Origin: Zhongshania aliphaticivorans
GTDB taxonomy: Bacteria > Pseudomonadota > Gammaproteobacteria > Pseudomonadales > Spongiibacteraceae
DNA: 64,000 nucleotides
Reading direction: 5' to 3'
NCBI RefSeq assembly: GCF_001586255.1
Contig: NZ_CP014544.1
Coordinates: 2,883,501-2,947,500 of the forward strand
Shown: piece after piece, positions 9,655 through 19,053 of the stretch
Layout of the letters: each line of letters starts with the position of its first letter
Position numbering within the stretch: the stretch's first letter is position 1
The notes under the pieces: generated by a model
The model's database searches: none
The model's input: the letters and a program-made list of their open reading frames with translations, nothing else
Told to the model about the DNA's origin: nothing
Position numbers and translations under genes: made by a program

Positions 9655-9792
9655 CTGCCCTACTCCTTATGCGTAATTGACATTGTTATTGCTGTACCGT
9701 CATATTAGGCCAAACAATAATTCGCTAAAGCACATAATCTTTCATAAGCGTCGACATTTAGCGTCACGCACAGTAGTTCTAAGAGAGAAGGT
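9655..9792. promoter_or_regulatory. Divergent promoter region of the catabolic operon and its AraC regulator
   Basis: A 138-bp region between the minus-strand operon (start 9654) and the plus-strand AraC-type gene (start 9793). It contains ACATAATCTTTCATAA at 9732-9747, which recurs with two mismatches at 16752-16767 upstream of a TonB receptor. Both copies lie in the same orientation relative to the minus-strand target genes, which would fit an AraC-type half-site. No confident -35/-10 pair was assigned. Confidence 0.5.
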
Positions 9793-10902
9793 ATGACGGA
9801 CATCAATAGATTGCATGACATCCCGGTCAAGAAATTCCAACGACTATTGGACTACCTTGAGCATGTCGGCATTGACTCTAAGACAATTGCCCAGCAAGCG
9901 GGGCTCGATGCCAAAAAGCTATTATCAGCTCCCGAGCAAGGCACGCTGCCAGGCTACAAGTACTCTGCCCTTTACGAAAATGCGGCAGAAGCCATGCAGG
10001 AAATGGATATTGCGGTGCCGTGGGGAGCGGGAATCGGCAGTGATGTATTTCGGTTTATGTGTTACAGCATCATCAATTGCCAAAATTTAGAAGAGGCCTT
10101 AAATCGCGCCGCTCGTTACCAAAAAATGCTCTACCCCATCACCGGCTACAAAATTACGGTAAACACCAGCGCAGACATCACCGAGCTGCGCTACGAATTT
10201 AATAGCGATTTTTCAAAAAGCCAATTTACCCCAAAATCCTGGGATCGCAATGAACATTCCGACGCGGTCGCGAAGGCCTCTGGGCTACGAGTTTGGTTTG
10301 CTTTTATCGGCTGGCTAACAGCAAGAGAACTGCAACTAACAGGCCTTACTATATCTGCCCCAGCAGTATCCGAGGCTTACACCACGAGCATGGCGTCTCT
10401 GTTAGGAATTACCCCTAAATTTAATGCAGAACACACCGCATTATTTTTCAACAGCAGTGCCTTACGCGCCAGAACAGTACACACGCCGACGTCACTGGAA
10501 GCTTTTCTACAACACGCGGTTTATTCTCTCATTACCCAAGACTCACGGCCTGCTAGTACTAGTGCCGCAATACGCTCCCTGCTTGCCAATAGCGGCACAG
10601 GCAGCTTGCCGAGCTTTGAGGCAATGGCCGAGGATTTGCACATGTCGCCCTCCAGCTTACGGCGCAGGCTACATAGCGAAGACACCAGCTACCAAGAACT
10701 AAAAGACCAATATCGCTGCGATATCGCAATGCGCCAACTGCGCAACCCTATGCTAAAAATACACGAAATCGGCGAGCAATTAGGATTTTTAGAATCCAGC
10801 TCGTTTATCCGCTCTTTCCGAAATTGGGCTGGCCTAACGCCAAAACAATTTCGTGATCAGTTAGATGACATTGATCAAGCTAAGTCCACAACGAGCGACT
10901 AA
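9793..10902 (+). CDS. AraC-family transcriptional regulator
   Basis: A 369-residue regulator. The N-terminal 200 or so residues resemble the arabinose-binding-like domain of OruR/ArgR-type AraC proteins. The C-terminal 100 residues carry the two-helix-turn-helix AraC domain: MSPSSLRRRL (first HTH) and IGEQLGFLESSSFIRSFRNWAG followed by LTPKQFR (second HTH). It is transcribed divergently from the eight-gene operon and most likely activates it in response to substrate or an intermediate. A nearly identical 16-bp motif before the TonB receptor at 16626 suggests a small regulon. Confidence 0.92.
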   Translation: MTDINRLHDIPVKKFQRLLDYLEHVGIDSKTIAQQAGLDAKKLLSAPEQGTLPGYKYSALYENAAEAMQEMDIAVPWGAGIGSDVFRFMCYSIINCQNLEEALNRAARYQKMLYPITGYKITVNTSADITELRYEFNSDFSKSQFTPKSWDRNEHSDAVAKASGLRVWFAFIGWLTARELQLTGLTISAPAVSEAYTTSMASLLGITPKFNAEHTALFFNSSALRARTVHTPTSLEAFLQHAVYSLITQDSRPASTSAAIRSLLANSGTGSLPSFEAMAEDLHMSPSSLRRRLHSEDTSYQELKDQYRCDIAMRQLRNPMLKIHEIGEQLGFLESSSFIRSFRNWAGLTPKQFRDQLDDIDQAKSTTSD

Positions 10903-11036
10903 ACGTCTAAAACACGACAAATGGCCGAAAGTGCCGGACATAAACATCGATTTTATAAATAATATTCCCTAAGTATAAATGCTAACGCCCCACACAATAT
11001 TATCCACACACAAAAATCAGACCGCCCCATACTGGC

Positions 11037-11064
11037 TTGACAAAAAATAAATCGATGGGATACT
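11037..11064 (+). promoter_or_regulatory. Sigma-70-type promoter
   Basis: A perfect TTGACA -35 box (11037-11042), a 16-bp spacer and GATACT (11059-11064) as -10. Transcription would start near 11071, just before three tandem hairpins and a terminator. Confidence 0.5.
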
Positions 11065-11070
11065 TGCTTA

Positions 11071-11191
11071 CTATGAGCAAAAAAAATCACCCACGTTCTC
11101 CTCTCTTTCAGGCTATTCTGCCTGTGGTCTTTTGTGCCCGACATGTTGTCGGCGCTTGAGCTAAAAAAGCCTTAAGCGCCTAAAATTTTTT
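11071..11191 (+). ncRNA. Candidate small RNA or attenuator leader upstream of the Rnk-like gene
   Basis: Downstream of the promoter at 11037 come three consecutive hairpins: CAGGC/GCCTG with loop TATTCT (about 11110-11125), CCGAC/GTCGG with loop ATGTT (11138-11152) and GGCGCTT/AAGCGCC (11151-11180), the last followed by a T-run. The second and third share two bases, so they could be alternative folds. The same stretch contains a 28-codon ORF (11073-11159, MSKKNHPRS to ARHVVGA) with its ATG almost at the predicted start of transcription, so it would be nearly leaderless. It may be a sRNA of about 120 nt, or a leader peptide with attenuator controlling the gene at 11241. The sequence alone does not decide between them. 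Confidence 0.45.
11151..11191 (+). terminator. Rho-independent terminator / attenuator
   Basis: Stem GGCGCTT (11151-11157) pairs with AAGCGCC (11174-11180) around a 16-nt loop with some internal pairing; TAAAATTTTTT follows. The stop codon of the 28-codon ORF overlaps the 5' arm, a layout seen in attenuators. Confidence 0.6.
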
Positions 11192-11211
11192 ACCAGACAA
11201 TATTCTAGTCA

Positions 11212-11236
11212 CCGCGAGTTAACTCCCTCGTGGAGG
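11212..11236 (+). promoter_or_regulatory. Hairpin partly covering a ribosome-binding site
   Basis: CCGCGAG (11212-11218) pairs with CTCGTGG (11227-11233, one G-U). The 3' arm takes the first two bases of GGAGG (11232-11236), the best Shine-Dalgarno sequence for the Rnk-like gene. The loop also contains ACTCC. Translational control is possible. Confidence 0.35.
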
Positions 11237-11240
11237 CGTT

Positions 11241-11660
11241 TTGCTGCGGGTAAGATATATGGTTTTAGACAATACCGACGACATCGTCGTAAAAAGAAGT
11301 GATTACAAGCGAATTGTACAATTGATAATGAGCTCGTCTCTTGACGTGCGCGACAGCCTGGAAAATGAAATGGCGCGGGCCCTGGTGTACAACGATGATG
11401 AATACCCTAAGGATGCCGTATGCATAGGCTCTGTTGTTGAATTTACTGATTTAACGACCAAAGAAGAAGGCCGAATTACCATTGTTCTGCCTAGCGAAGC
11501 GGATGTTAAAGAGATGAAGGTGTCGGTACTTTCGCCCTTAGGCGCAGCCTTAATCGGGCTTAAAAATGGCAAAACCATACATTGGCTTATGCCCGGCGCT
11601 AGGCTCACCGAAATAAAAGTAAACAACGTTCTGCACCCAGAAGCGGAACTCGACCAATAA
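11241..11660 (+). CDS. rnk: Rnk-like protein (GreA/GreB C-terminal-domain fold)
   Basis: A 139-residue relative of E. coli Rnk, which binds RNA polymerase near the secondary channel and competes with Gre factors. It has the short N-terminal helical part (IVVKRSDYKRIVQLI) and the FKBP-like Gre C-domain ending in VSVLSPLGAALIGLKNGKT and IHWLMPG. It lacks the long Gre coiled coil with acidic tip. The start is uncertain: TTG at 11241 has GGAGG 4 nt upstream, while an ATG at 11259 has no good site but gives the more usual length. The region before it holds a terminator and an RBS-overlapping hairpin. Confidence 0.85.
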   Translation: MLRVRYMVLDNTDDIVVKRSDYKRIVQLIMSSSLDVRDSLENEMARALVYNDDEYPKDAVCIGSVVEFTDLTTKEEGRITIVLPSEADVKEMKVSVLSPLGAALIGLKNGKTIHWLMPGARLTEIKVNNVLHPEAELDQ

Positions 11661-11765
11661 AACCAAATGACCGCTAAAATGCATCTATATAAGGCTAGGT
11701 CCTAATAATGCAGCGGCCAATACACACTTTCTTTTAAAGCATCCGACTTATATGTAAGGCATTGA

Positions 11766-13118
<1,353 letters not shown>

Positions 13119-13136
13119 AATGAAATTAGAAATTTC

Positions 13137-13199
13137 GCTGTGTATAGCAAGGCTATATAAGTCATTAAATTATATTAATAGCCTTGTTATAAATACAGC
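13137..13199 (+). terminator. Long imperfect hairpin after gdhA
   Basis: Arms GCTGT-g-TATA-g-CAAGGCTAT (13137-13156) and ATAGCCTTG-t-TATA-aat-ACAGC (13178-13199) form about 18 pairs around an AT-rich 21-nt loop. No T-run follows, so a processing or stability element is as likely as termination. Confidence 0.45.
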
Positions 13200-13247
13200 A
13201 CGAGGTAAACTCTTTAGTTAATATTCAAATAGGACCTTGGTTTTATT

Positions 13248-13301
13248 ATGAAAAATTTACCCCTCCCCAATGTGATTCCGCCCCAGGCCTTCCTCATTTA
13301 A
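13248..13301 (+). CDS. Possible 17-residue peptide ORF
   Basis: ATG at 13248 opens 17 codons (MKNLPLPNVIPPQAFLI) ending exactly where a perfect 11-bp hairpin begins. AGGA lies about 13 nt upstream, which is too far for a strong ribosome-binding site. The peptide is proline-rich (four Pro). It could be a leader peptide for the Rnk-like gene at 13408 or simply chance; I cannot assign a function. Confidence 0.2.
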   Translation: MKNLPLPNVIPPQAFLI

Positions 13302-13328
13302 CCGGATGTGACACTCAGTCACATCCGG
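13302..13328 (+). terminator. Perfect 11-bp hairpin
   Basis: CCGGATGTGAC (13302-13312) and GTCACATCCGG (13318-13328) pair perfectly around ACTCA. The sequence after it (GAAAAATACTTTT) has only a late, short T-run. It probably ends transcription from gdhA or acts as an attenuator before 13408. Confidence 0.5.
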
Positions 13329-13407
13329 GAAAAATACTTTTAAAAAACTATATTTTTGTACTTCTGGCGCCAGCCAAAAGTAGATATATTGCTATGGGTG
13401 AGGTTTT

Positions 13408-13806
13408 GTGAATACCGATTTTTTTATAGATGTCCGTCAATTTATCTCGTCACTTAAAGATGACTTTGAAAGGATTGTCGCGTTCCGTCCTATTACGCTG
13501 AGGCCGGTTGAGCTCGCAGGCTTACTGGAAAAATTGCAAGGCATTTATGACCTACCAACAAGAAAAATAAGCGATTGCACAGTATTGCTCGGCTCTAAGG
13601 TTGGCTTGATGAGCATGCACGATTTCACTGAGCTATCCATCGTGGTAACACTTCCACAACACAGCGACCCCGCGCTGGGAAAAATTAGCGTCCTGTCGCC
13701 ATTGGGCTCGGCTCTATTGGGTTTAAAAAGAGGCGAGATTGTAAGATTGTTTTTCGGAAACACAGAAAGCCTATTCTGCTTAATTTCAGTGGATCAAAAT
13801 CCATAA
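13408..13806 (+). CDS. Divergent Rnk-like protein (Gre C-domain)
   Basis: A 132-residue protein starting at GTG with GAGG 6 nt upstream. The C-terminal half keeps the Gre/Rnk signature ISVLSPLGSALLGLKRGE, but the N-terminal half has diverged (FIDVRQFISSLKDDFERIVAF, ELAGLLEKLQGIYDL). The final strand lacks the IHWxxP of Rnk and reads VRLFFGNTE. It is the second of three such proteins in the window. By family it would bind RNA polymerase, but the changes may mean a different target. Confidence 0.75.
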   Translation: MNTDFFIDVRQFISSLKDDFERIVAFRPITLRPVELAGLLEKLQGIYDLPTRKISDCTVLLGSKVGLMSMHDFTELSIVVTLPQHSDPALGKISVLSPLGSALLGLKRGEIVRLFFGNTESLFCLISVDQNP

Positions 13807-13939
13807 AGGGGAATAAGGAGGGTTAGCACCTTGAAGTCTCTAATTTGCCACTATAAGCGTGATCATTTCACATCAAAAATTCACTAAAAAGTGGCTTAGT
13901 GAAGCTTATTTAATAAATCAATAATCGAAAGGTGATTAA

Positions 13940-14053
13940 ATGAAAAAGGATAAGTTAAAAGTTTCTGACAAAAAAGCCCCACTTAAGAGCTTGAAGGAAA
14001 AGCGAAGAGACAAAAAGGAGAAAAGAAGTAAAATTGGGATTTCGATTTCTTAA
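13940..14053 (+). CDS. Small highly basic protein (37 residues), unknown
   Basis: An ATG at 13940, with AGGTG 6 nt upstream, opens 37 codons to TAA at 14053. The product begins MKKDKLKVSDKKAPLKSL and is followed by a charged KEKRRDKKEKRSK run; about half of all residues are Lys or Arg. It has no hydrophobic segment, which suggests binding to nucleic acid or ribosomes. The good ribosome-binding site and strong composition bias argue for a real gene, but I do not recognise the family. Confidence 0.45.
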   Translation: MKKDKLKVSDKKAPLKSLKEKRRDKKEKRSKIGISIS

Positions 14054-14077
14054 AATTAAAAACACGATGTAGGTAAT

Positions 14078-14106
14078 TTTGCCAGCAGCGTTAAGCTGCT
14101 GGCAAA
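14078..14106. terminator. 12-bp inverted repeat between convergent genes
   Basis: TTTGCCAGCAGC (14078-14089) pairs with GCTGCTGGCAAA (14095-14106) around GTTAA. It lies between the small plus-strand ORF and the end of the minus-strand TonB receptor. Neither strand has a T-run after the stem, so intrinsic termination is only moderately likely. Confidence 0.45.
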
Positions 14107-14112
14107 TCCAAA

Positions 14113-16626
14113 TCAATAGCGGTAGCGAATATCCATACCAAAGGTGCGTGGTGCACCATACTGCTCACTAATCAAACCCAAGCCCTGAAAGTTAACGCCA
14201 TAAGACGGATAGTCATCATCGGTAAGATTATTCACCCACAACGACACCATCAAATCGCCAGTAGTAACAGGAATCTTACTTAGGCTGAGGCGCGCGTTAA
14301 CGACCGTTCGTGCGTCCATTGAGCTATTCGTGTACAAAAATGGCGTATTAGCAACCACCGAGGGCGACAGCGCAACCTGCTCCCAGGTGTCCTGCCAACT
14401 GGCATCAGCAAACACATTGAAATCGCCAATCGCGGTACTCGCAAAGGTATAGTCCACACTGGCGTTGACCTTATTGCTTGGTGAGTTACCTCGTTTAGCT
14501 TCCTTTGTGCCATCAATACACTGGTTATTAGCGCAGGTGTCTGGGTACTTTTCAAAATCACCATTGATGTAGGTATGTGCCAAACTCACTATCATATCTT
14601 CAATCGGTGCTACAGATACCTCTAACTCGCTACCCCAACGATCTGCCTTACCGGCATTAATGGTCGAGGATGTTACGCCACCACCAGAGCTTTCTAACAC
14701 GCTCGTTTGCAGGTCGTCGTACTGGTAAGTATAGAGACCAGCGTTCACACGCAAGCGATTATTCCACCAGTCGGACTTAACACCTATTTCCAGCTGTTCA
14801 ATAATTTCTTCATCAAAACTATTATTAAAAACTTCGCCATTAAAGCCACCCGAGCGGTAGCCGGTTGCATAGCGAATAAAGCTGTTAATATCGTCACTGA
14901 TATCGTATGCCACAGTTACGTTGTAGCTAAAATTGTAAAAATTCTCATCGCGCGATAGGGCTTGCGCTGGCTTATTACCAAATGGCGTAGCCACCGCACC
15001 GAAGTCATAGGCAATTGCCTTTTCCTCCTCGGTATAGCGCATCCCTAGCGTCAAGGCGAGACGATCTTCTAATTGAGCAAAGCGGTAAGTACCTTGCCCA
15101 TATATGGCCAAGGCCTCGGTTTCCAGTGTATATCGCTGGGCATCGCGCCCCGCGAGTGGCATTGAAAAGGCAGCGCGGCGGTCGTAGTTTGCTTCATCTT
15201 CAAACCAGTACAAACCTAGGGCGTAATCAAACTGTTGGGTTGCACCGACAACTTGGAACTCCTGGGAGAGCTGCTCATATTCCGAGAGCGTATCTTGCAT
15301 GCTGTGACCAGCGCCAAGCTGGTCTACCGCCGTCCAGAGCGCATCTACACCCGGGAATGAAGCACCGCTGCTGCCACCGTAATACTGAAGTAAAACGGCG
15401 TGTAAACCGTCGTTATAAACACCAATACCATTGGCATCTAAGCTACTATCGATATCATCGAGATCGCCAGCAACATAGGTTTCGGTCTCGCGTTGCGCAG
15501 TGATTGATTTAAGCGTGACGTCACCCAAGGCGCCACGTTCACCTAGCTGCCACTCGGCCGTTAACGCGTGCCCGTCGACCTCACTTTGCGTCGTCGGCGT
15601 GACCTCTACCCCGCCACCGCTTGGCCGGCCTTCACCGGCAGCCAATATCCGTTCATAGGCGTCAATCGTTTTCTGAATTGAAGGTAACCAACGAGCGCTG
15701 ATACGCGGGTCAGCGCCCGGCGCCGAAGCCAAGCCGGTGGCCGCAGGCAACACCGTGTTACGCAGGAAGCTTAGTCGATCACCACCAAGCGTCGGCCCTT
15801 CAGTAAAGCCAACCGTTTTTTGCAGCGTATTCACCTCATCCAACTCGCTGTGGTCATACACATAATCAACGGTAAGTGCCTCGCTAGGCTGCCAACGTAG
15901 TGCGGCACGCCAGGCTTGACGGTCGATGGTGTCGAAGTCTTCGCCACCGGAATAATTTTTATAGAAGCCATCGCGTTCTTTGCTTAAAAAGCTCACAGCC
16001 GCATTCAACTTACCGGCACCCTCACCAATTTGGCCAATCGAATCAAAATCAATATTGGTCTTCAGGCTTTGCTGACCGTAATTGCCAATACCCGCCGTTA
16101 CGTCTACCGCGAACTCACCCAGCGGCTTTCTTGAAATAATATTCATTGCACCAGCCGTGGCATTGCGGCCGTACAAAGTGCCCTGGGGACCTCGCAAGAC
16201 CTCTATTCGTTCAATCTGCGCGAGATCTAAGGCAGAGCCGAGCATCTTGCCAACATAAACGCCGTCCAGATACATGCCCACCGCAGGATCAAGCGAGATA
16301 TTCGCTGGCGAGCCACCAGATATACCGCGGATACTAAGACTGGTAATACCCCGCGAGCCAGGCGCTGAATAACCACCCATGCCAGGCAATGAGGCAAACA
16401 TATCGTCGGTATTACTAATACCACGCTTTTCTATGTTGTCACTGGTCATTGCCGTCATCGCAATCGGGGTATCTTGTAAAGATTCAACCCGGCGCTCGGC
16501 CGTCACCAGGACCTCTTCTAAAACTTGAGCTGAAGCAACGGGCACAAATAGCGGTGCACTCATCAGTGAAACTGCCAGGGGAAGCGCCTTCAACTTAAAG
16601 TCACCAGTAGATGAATATCTCTTCAT
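14113..16626 (-). CDS. TonB-dependent outer-membrane receptor
   Basis: An 837-residue receptor. The signal peptide ends near VASA-Q; it is followed by VLEEVLVTAERR (TonB box region), a plug with RIEVLRGPQGTLYGRNATAG, and a beta-barrel that ends in an aromatic strand (DIRYRY). It lies 187 bp downstream of the Rieske oxygenase/SDR pair on the same strand, with its own regulatory region in between. Uptake of the same hydrophobic substrate is the simplest reading; it could equally be a siderophore receptor, since plug and barrel signatures do not show the ligand. Confidence 0.95.
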   Translation of the reverse strand: MKRYSSTGDFKLKALPLAVSLMSAPLFVPVASAQVLEEVLVTAERRVESLQDTPIAMTAMTSDNIEKRGISNTDDMFASLPGMGGYSAPGSRGITSLSIRGISGGSPANISLDPAVGMYLDGVYVGKMLGSALDLAQIERIEVLRGPQGTLYGRNATAGAMNIISRKPLGEFAVDVTAGIGNYGQQSLKTNIDFDSIGQIGEGAGKLNAAVSFLSKERDGFYKNYSGGEDFDTIDRQAWRAALRWQPSEALTVDYVYDHSELDEVNTLQKTVGFTEGPTLGGDRLSFLRNTVLPAATGLASAPGADPRISARWLPSIQKTIDAYERILAAGEGRPSGGGVEVTPTTQSEVDGHALTAEWQLGERGALGDVTLKSITAQRETETYVAGDLDDIDSSLDANGIGVYNDGLHAVLLQYYGGSSGASFPGVDALWTAVDQLGAGHSMQDTLSEYEQLSQEFQVVGATQQFDYALGLYWFEDEANYDRRAAFSMPLAGRDAQRYTLETEALAIYGQGTYRFAQLEDRLALTLGMRYTEEEKAIAYDFGAVATPFGNKPAQALSRDENFYNFSYNVTVAYDISDDINSFIRYATGYRSGGFNGEVFNNSFDEEIIEQLEIGVKSDWWNNRLRVNAGLYTYQYDDLQTSVLESSGGGVTSSTINAGKADRWGSELEVSVAPIEDMIVSLAHTYINGDFEKYPDTCANNQCIDGTKEAKRGNSPSNKVNASVDYTFASTAIGDFNVFADASWQDTWEQVALSPSVVANTPFLYTNSSMDARTVVNARLSLSKIPVTTGDLMVSLWVNNLTDDDYPSYGVNFQGLGLISEQYGAPRTFGMDIRYRY

Positions 16627-16813
16627 GCCATAACTCCAATTTCATTAATATTATATTGTTAGCAGATCACTAATACGGACCTTTTTATAATGCGGTTCCG
16701 CTGCTTAGTGATACGGTAATCACAGTACTCTGAAGGCACAAATTAGGTAGAACATAATCGTTCACAATAATGCGCATAAGTGGTCAGGGCGGCGTCTGTC
16801 GAGTAAGCGCACA
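16627..16813 (-). promoter_or_regulatory. Regulatory region of the TonB receptor gene with shared motif and inverted repeat
   Basis: Two signals are visible. ACATAATCGTTCACAA at 16752-16767 matches 14 of 16 bases of the motif at 9732-9747. A separate 8-bp inverted repeat, ATCACTAA (16666-16673) and TTAGTGAT (16705-16712), spans a likely promoter. Both suggest control by a regulator, possibly the AraC protein at 9793 for the first. Confidence 0.45.
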
Positions 16814-17902
16814 CTACGTATCAGCCAACACCTGTCTGTGCAACAGTGACTCTGGAGGCGGTTCGGCCAAACCGAGGACGCCATGCACGCCATTAACCAT
16901 TGTTTGCACCGCGATCACAGCCTCACGAGGCATGTAAAACTGGGTATACCACTTGCGCCCAAGAGAAAATGGGCCATCGGTTTTAAGCTGTAAAACCCTA
17001 AATGCCGGCTTTTTGTGTTTCCAAATACCAAAATCCGCAGCCAAAGACGCCAGCGCGCCGGCCTGCAGTTCCCGCGCCCGGTCGACATCCGCCATGGTCG
17101 GATTCTCCTTGCCACTATTGACCATTAAGCCATGCCATAATTTTACGCAGCCATCTTCCACCGGCGTGTTGGCGATCATTTCGATACTCTCGATGTCACC
17201 AAAAATCTGATGCGAAAGCAGGATCCCAGGCCCCTCGTACCAGGTGGTGGTGCGCAGCATCGCTTGGTACTCCTGATGCAAGCCGCCCTGACGCTGAATA
17301 TAAACATGATCCTTAAATTCGTTTTCAAAATATTCACACGGCGCGCCATGGGTTGGCCCTAAATGACGGGCATCAGCCATATTGTCGATGATTTCCTGAG
17401 GGTGGACTTCTAACTCACCCAAATGATCCAGCTGCCATTTTACCCAGCTCGTATTCTGCCAGTGCGGCAAATCTGGCACCGGGTAATCCGGTTCCTTGCC
17501 ATCGGGGTCATGCCACATCCATATGCAGCCTAGTCGCTCTTCCACCAGATAACTTTCCAGCTTGGCCGAACGGGGCTTGGGGCCGTCAAAATACGGTATA
17601 TCGTCGCAGCTACCATCGGCAGCAAATCGCCAGCCGTGATAGGGGCAACGAATAGAATCACCTTCAATTTGCGCGCCCTCACGGGCGATAATCGCGCTAT
17701 CAGCGGCGAGGTGACACTGCATATGTGGGCAGTGTGCGTCGAGTAAAACCGGCTTGCCGCTCTGCCCTCGGTATAACGCAAAATCCTTGGCAAAGAATTT
17801 CAACGCCAGTGGCTTTTCTTGCAACTCACTCGCCTCAGCAATAACAAACCAGCCACGGGGAAATTGATGGGGCCCAAGCCCATATTCTTTCGCTGTTGCC
17901 AT
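16814..17902 (-). CDS. Rieske non-haem iron oxygenase, KshA-like
   Basis: A 362-residue terminal oxygenase. Rieske ligands are C58, H60, C86 and H89, again with a longer than usual spacing, and the mononuclear iron site is D-N174-M-A-D177-A-R-H180-x4-H185. The fold class is that of 3-ketosteroid 9-alpha-hydroxylase oxygenase. It shares general layout with the oxygenase at 7335 but is clearly divergent, so the two probably hydroxylate different positions or substrates. Its start is 9 bp after the stop of the SDR resembling 3-alpha-hydroxysteroid dehydrogenase, so the two form an operon. Confidence 0.92.
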   Translation of the reverse strand: MATAKEYGLGPHQFPRGWFVIAEASELQEKPLALKFFAKDFALYRGQSGKPVLLDAHCPHMQCHLAADSAIIAREGAQIEGDSIRCPYHGWRFAADGSCDDIPYFDGPKPRSAKLESYLVEERLGCIWMWHDPDGKEPDYPVPDLPHWQNTSWVKWQLDHLGELEVHPQEIIDNMADARHLGPTHGAPCEYFENEFKDHVYIQRQGGLHQEYQAMLRTTTWYEGPGILLSHQIFGDIESIEMIANTPVEDGCVKLWHGLMVNSGKENPTMADVDRARELQAGALASLAADFGIWKHKKPAFRVLQLKTDGPFSLGRKWYTQFYMPREAVIAVQTMVNGVHGVLGLAEPPPESLLHRQVLADT

Positions 17903-17911
17903 TATCTATTC

Positions 17912-18673
17912 CTATATTGCGTTGGGGCGAAACATGGCGTCATGACCACCATCCACATAAAGTAGCGAACCGCTAACAAAGCTCGCCTCTGAACAAAGCA
18001 GGAAACCGATGACATTTGCGATTTCACTCACATTACCGGCACGGCCCAGAGGGATTGTCGCTAAAAAGTCTTTAATCGCGGCGCTGTAGTTTGGATCGTT
18101 TTCCGTGGCCTCAGTCATTGCCGTCCGGGTATAGCCCGGCGCAACCGCATTTAAGCGCACTCCGGAGCGAGCATACTCAGGGGCATTTTTCCGCATCCAA
18201 AGGGCAATGGCTTGCTTAGAACCACTGTAAGCTGCGTGACCAGAGATATTCGCTAAACTCACTTGCAGCTGCTCTTGATCATCTGCAAGCAAGGCACTGA
18301 CGTAATCGGGATCTGTATCTTGCGGCGCCGAATTTGACGACACCAACACCGCCGATCCGCGCCGCGCGGCTAATGCATCTTTTAAGCCGCGTAACAATTC
18401 GACCGAACCGAAAAAATTAACTTGTGGAATCATGGCCACATCTGGACTAGTGCTACCAATACCAGCACAGCAAACAAGACCATCTAAACCGTCTTTGCAA
18501 AGCGCTAAGCAAGCCTGCAACGCGGCTCGGCGCCCTGTTGCTGTCGCAAGGTCTGCGACGATATCAGCGTTGTGGCGATCGACTTTAATCACCATTTCGC
18601 CATCATCTTCAAGTCGTGAACAGACTGCGGCACCAATACCCGAGGCGGAGCCGGTTACAATGAATTTCCCCAT
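17912..18673 (-). CDS. SDR resembling 3-alpha-hydroxysteroid dehydrogenase/carbonyl reductase
   Basis: A 253-residue SDR. The layout matches the HsdA group of Comamonas: short TGSASGIG N-terminus, then DIVADLATATGRRAAL, GLDGLVCCAGIG, YSGSK and a C-terminus ending DGGHDAMFRP. This likeness is from memory of the family and is the best single hint that the island handles steroid-like molecules. I choose the ATG at 18673, with AGGAG 6 nt upstream; the frame extends to 18727 without support. It heads the SDR-Rieske operon and is divergent from the luciferase-like gene. Confidence 0.88.
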   Translation of the reverse strand: MGKFIVTGSASGIGAAVCSRLEDDGEMVIKVDRHNADIVADLATATGRRAALQACLALCKDGLDGLVCCAGIGSTSPDVAMIPQVNFFGSVELLRGLKDALAARRGSAVLVSSNSAPQDTDPDYVSALLADDQEQLQVSLANISGHAAYSGSKQAIALWMRKNAPEYARSGVRLNAVAPGYTRTAMTEATENDPNYSAAIKDFLATIPLGRAGNVSEIANVIGFLLCSEASFVSGSLLYVDGGHDAMFRPNAI

Positions 18674-19053
18674 AGCTGTTCTCCTTGTTGAAACACAAAT
18701 AAAGTGCACGGTGGACTCAAAGACCATTCAATACTGCTGCCAACGGCAAGATAACTGATCTGCAGAATTTCAGGCTATGCACATGTTTCAAGCATGGTAT
18801 CGCCTGCCTCCTATGGTTCCGCCGACAAAAACATCTAATTTTATATACATTTCTTCACCCCCGCCGCGCAGCTAAATTTTCGGAAATGACCGAAAAATAT
18901 TGCCCAGACCAGCGGCGAGACATATTGCTACGGTGTATTTCGTTATTAAATTTGAACGTATTTGTTCTAAGCAAGCTGAAGCGGGATCTTTACTATAAGA
19001 ACCTGACTTTAGAACGAAGCAGCCAACGGGCTGTAGACGACGAGATAAATAAA
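18674..19053. promoter_or_regulatory. Divergent intergenic region between SDR and luciferase-like gene
   Basis: With the preferred starts, 380 bp separate the two divergent genes. A longer reading frame of the plus-strand gene begins at 18886 (56 extra residues, not typical of the family). A partial inverted repeat with GCATG lies near 18775-18805. I could not identify clear promoters. Confidence 0.3.

Noticed and set aside
11073-11159. 28-codon ORF as an independent gene
   Set aside because: It spans stable hairpins and ends in a terminator stem, so I list the segment as a candidate RNA or leader and mention the peptide there instead.
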